Below, piece after piece: positions 62,417-64,000 of a stretch of DNA of 64,000 bases. Numbering within the stretch: position 1 is the first letter of the stretch; every line of letters begins with the position of its first letter. Below the pieces are notes generated by a model, which was not told the origin of the DNA, did no database searches, and was given only the letters and a program-made list of their open reading frames with translations. The position numbers and the translations under genes are program-made. This DNA is from Ruegeria sp. Ofav3-42 (GTDB lineage: Bacteria; Pseudomonadota; Alphaproteobacteria; Rhodobacterales; Rhodobacteraceae). The DNA lies in the NCBI RefSeq assembly GCF_022347725.1, contig NZ_JAKRGB010000009.1, forward strand, positions 62,001 through 126,000, given 5' to 3'.

Positions 62417-63140
62417 TGAGCTTTGTCATACGACCGCCATCTACCGTGTAGACCTGCCCGGTGATAAAACTGGCGTCTTCAGACGCAAGATACGCGACCA
62501 GAGCGGCAACCTCTTCGGGTCGGCCCGTCCGCGCCACGGGGTGGATATGTCCGATATCGCGACGAAATGCGTCCGGGTCCGGCTGTGCTTTGATAAAGTC
62601 CATGTTCAGCTCGGTGTCGATCCAACCCGGGGCCACGGCGTTACACCTGATGCCGTCGCCCCCATGATCCACTGCGACGGAGCGCGTCAGGCCGTGCAGC
62701 CCCGCCTTTGTCGCGCAATAGGCGGCGTGACCGGGATTGCTGCCCAACCCTTCGATTGATCCGATATTGACGATGGAACCGCGCGATTGACGCAGATGAG
62801 GCAGGGCGGCCTTTATCAGCAGAAACGGAGCTGTCAGGTTGACCGATAAATTGCGTTGCCAGTCATCCAGGCTCATCTCTTCGACTGAGGCTTCCTGCAT
62901 CATACCCGCGTTGTTCACGAGGATATCCAACCGCCCCGCCCTCTCGATAACCTGCGAAACAACCGAACTCGGGCTGTCCGGGTTGCTGAAATCGGCTTCG
63001 ATACCCTCGAAATTCGGGTCCTCACCGCGTTGAGCAGTAAGAACACGGGCGCCGTCACTGCGCAGCCGCTCGGCAATGGCCCGGCCGATCCCGCTGCGCC
63101 CGCCGGTGACAAGGGCGGTTTTGCCTTCAAAACGGGTCAT
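62406..63140 (-). CDS. Short-chain dehydrogenase/reductase
   Basis: 244 residues with the cofactor site [15 protein letters not shown], and YCATK catalytic pair (Tyr-x3-Lys), and the C-terminal DGG box. A classical SDR that oxidises a secondary alcohol, probably of a sugar acid. Coupled to the next upstream SDR by ATGA (63137-63140). Confidence 0.88.
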   Translation of the reverse strand: MTRFEGKTALVTGGRSGIGRAIAERLRSDGARVLTAQRGEDPNFEGIEADFSNPDSPSSVVSQVIERAGRLDILVNNAGMMQEASVEEMSLDDWQRNLSVNLTAPFLLIKAALPHLRQSRGSIVNIGSIEGLGSNPGHAAYCATKAGLHGLTRSVAVDHGGDGIRCNAVAPGWIDTELNMDFIKAQPDPDAFRRDIGHIHPVARTGRPEEVAALVAYLASEDASFITGQVYTVDGGRMTKLSLP

Positions 63141-63868
63141 GATACCGGCTTGCCTCCGTTCACCTCCAGCAACGCGCCGCAAACATAGCGCGATGCGTCC
63201 GACGCCAGAAACAGGATCACGTCCGCGATATCCTCAGGTTCGGCGATACGACCCAGCGGTACGGTCTGACCCAGTTCGGCCACCGCAGTATCCGGGTCGA
63301 ACCCGCGTTTGGCAAAGCCGGACCGCAGCATTGGCGTGTTCACCTCATTCGGGCAAACGGCATTTATGCGGATACCCTGATGCGCGTGATCCATCCCCAT
63401 ACATTGCGTCAGAGAGGCTATGGCCGCCTTGGTCATGCAATAAACGGCGTGGTTCGGGCCCGGGCGCAGCCCCCAGCAGGAAGCCGTGTTGACGATTGCT
63501 CCACCCCCATTGGCCGCCATGATCGGAATTGCCGCGCGGCAAATGCGGAACGGGGCCTCGACATTTACGCCCAGCGACAGCGCCCAGTCCTGATCCGAGG
63601 TGTCGGTGACTGCGCCGCGTGAGATGACGCCTGCGTTGTTGACGACGATATCCAGCCCGCCCAGCGCATCCGCAGCTTTCTGCGGCAAGGCATCGGCGTA
63701 CGTCGCATCCAGCAAATCACCGGGCAGATGCGCCTCGGCTTCGATCCCATCGACCGAACGGTCGGCAACGGCAACCCGCGCACCGGCGGCGCGCAGGCGC
63801 TGTACGAGTGAAGCTCCGATCCCACCAGCGGCGCCCGTGACCAGAGCATTTTTTCCTTCGAATCCCAT
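63137..63868 (-). CDS. Short-chain dehydrogenase/reductase
   Basis: 243 residues from ATG 63868 (GGAG six bases upstream; another ATG at 63880 has none). [15 protein letters not shown] and YCMTK mark the SDR classical family. It likely acts in the same pathway as its neighbours. The first in-frame ATG shares one base with the preceding stop. Confidence 0.87.
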   Translation of the reverse strand: MGFEGKNALVTGAAGGIGASLVQRLRAAGARVAVADRSVDGIEAEAHLPGDLLDATYADALPQKAADALGGLDIVVNNAGVISRGAVTDTSDQDWALSLGVNVEAPFRICRAAIPIMAANGGGAIVNTASCWGLRPGPNHAVYCMTKAAIASLTQCMGMDHAHQGIRINAVCPNEVNTPMLRSGFAKRGFDPDTAVAELGQTVPLGRIAEPEDIADVILFLASDASRYVCGALLEVNGGKPVS

Positions 63869-63879
63869 GAACTGCTCCA

Positions 63880-64000
63880 TCAGAAAGACGCGACCGGCGC
63901 GCCAAAGCGGGTTTCGTCGGGCACAACGCCCAGACCCGGGCCAGTTGGCACTTGTATATGCCCGGCCTCAATCCGAATTCCATTCTCGGGATCGTAGTTG
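63880..64000 (-). CDS. Enolase-superfamily (mandelate racemase/muconate lactonizing) enzyme, C-terminal fragment
   Basis: Only the last 39 codons are in the window (..[25 protein letters not shown]). The pattern VPxGPGLG is the closing motif of mandelate racemase-like dehydratases or epimerases. Probably a sugar-acid dehydratase or an imino-acid epimerase feeding the downstream enzymes. Confidence 0.6.
   Translation of the reverse strand, partial: NYDPENGIRIEAGHIQVPTGPGLGVVPDETRFGAPVASF

Overview
The window looks like chromosomal DNA of a marine alphaproteobacterium of the Roseobacter group (Rhodobacterales). This rests on high GC content, the conserved block murA - DUF2948 - hisD - UPF0262 - low-Mr phosphatase - infA - maf - RNase E/G - yacG, and a putative sulfoacetate-degradation pair at the left edge. 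This assignment comes from gene content and order; no database was searched.

Layout. (1) 1-4308: the end of an acylating aldehyde dehydrogenase and a CoA ligase (probably sauS-sauT), then a convergent DEAD-box RNA helicase. (2) 4664-13976, minus strand: tRNA-Phe, yacG, RNase E/G, maf, infA, a small accessory block (nitrilase-type hydrolase, DUF4242, GNAT, SnoaL-like), then phosphatase, UPF0262, hisD, a GNAT gene with no usable start codon, DUF2948, murA and a small basic protein. (3) 14086-55428: a complete lambda-like siphovirus prophage of about 41.3 kb in the 3' half of a tRNA-Thr(GGT) gene, bounded by a 49-bp direct repeat. (4) 55429-56834: sparse flank with one hypothetical gene. (5) 56835-64000: a catabolic cluster with a GlxA/AraC-type regulator, a divergent GntR/FCD regulator, a DapA-family enzyme, an aldehyde dehydrogenase, an FAD oxidoreductase, two short-chain dehydrogenases and the end of an enolase-superfamily gene.

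Prophage organisation. Leftward (minus strand) from 43.5 kb come early accessory genes, then packaging (Nu1-like and GpA-like terminase), gpW-like joiner, lambda-type portal, a fused S49 protease-major capsid protein, head-tail joining genes, tail tube, a tail assembly chaperone pair joined by a probable -1 frameshift, tape measure, tail-tip genes (one carrying a von Willebrand A domain), tail fibre, holin-like protein, amidase endolysin, probable one-piece spanin and a Dam-type methylase. Rightward from 44.8 kb come a Cro/CI-like regulator, a LuxR-type receptor, a LuxI-type acyl-homoserine-lactone synthase, small proteins, a C5 methyltransferase, an FtsK-gamma/GapR-like fusion, a Gp37/Gp68 (DUF5131) protein, a second Dam-type methylase, an excisionase-like gene and the tyrosine integrase next to attR.

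Main point of interest. The prophage carries an apparently intact quorum-sensing pair inside its immunity region. A palindrome TCACCT-N4-AGGTGA occurs four times: ahead of each of the two divergent switch regulators, ahead of luxR, and after luxI ahead of the next gene. This suggests that the lysogeny repressor and the acyl-homoserine-lactone circuit are wired together, so lysogen density could feed into the lysis-lysogeny decision. That wiring is inference; the genes and the repeated palindrome are read directly from the sequence.
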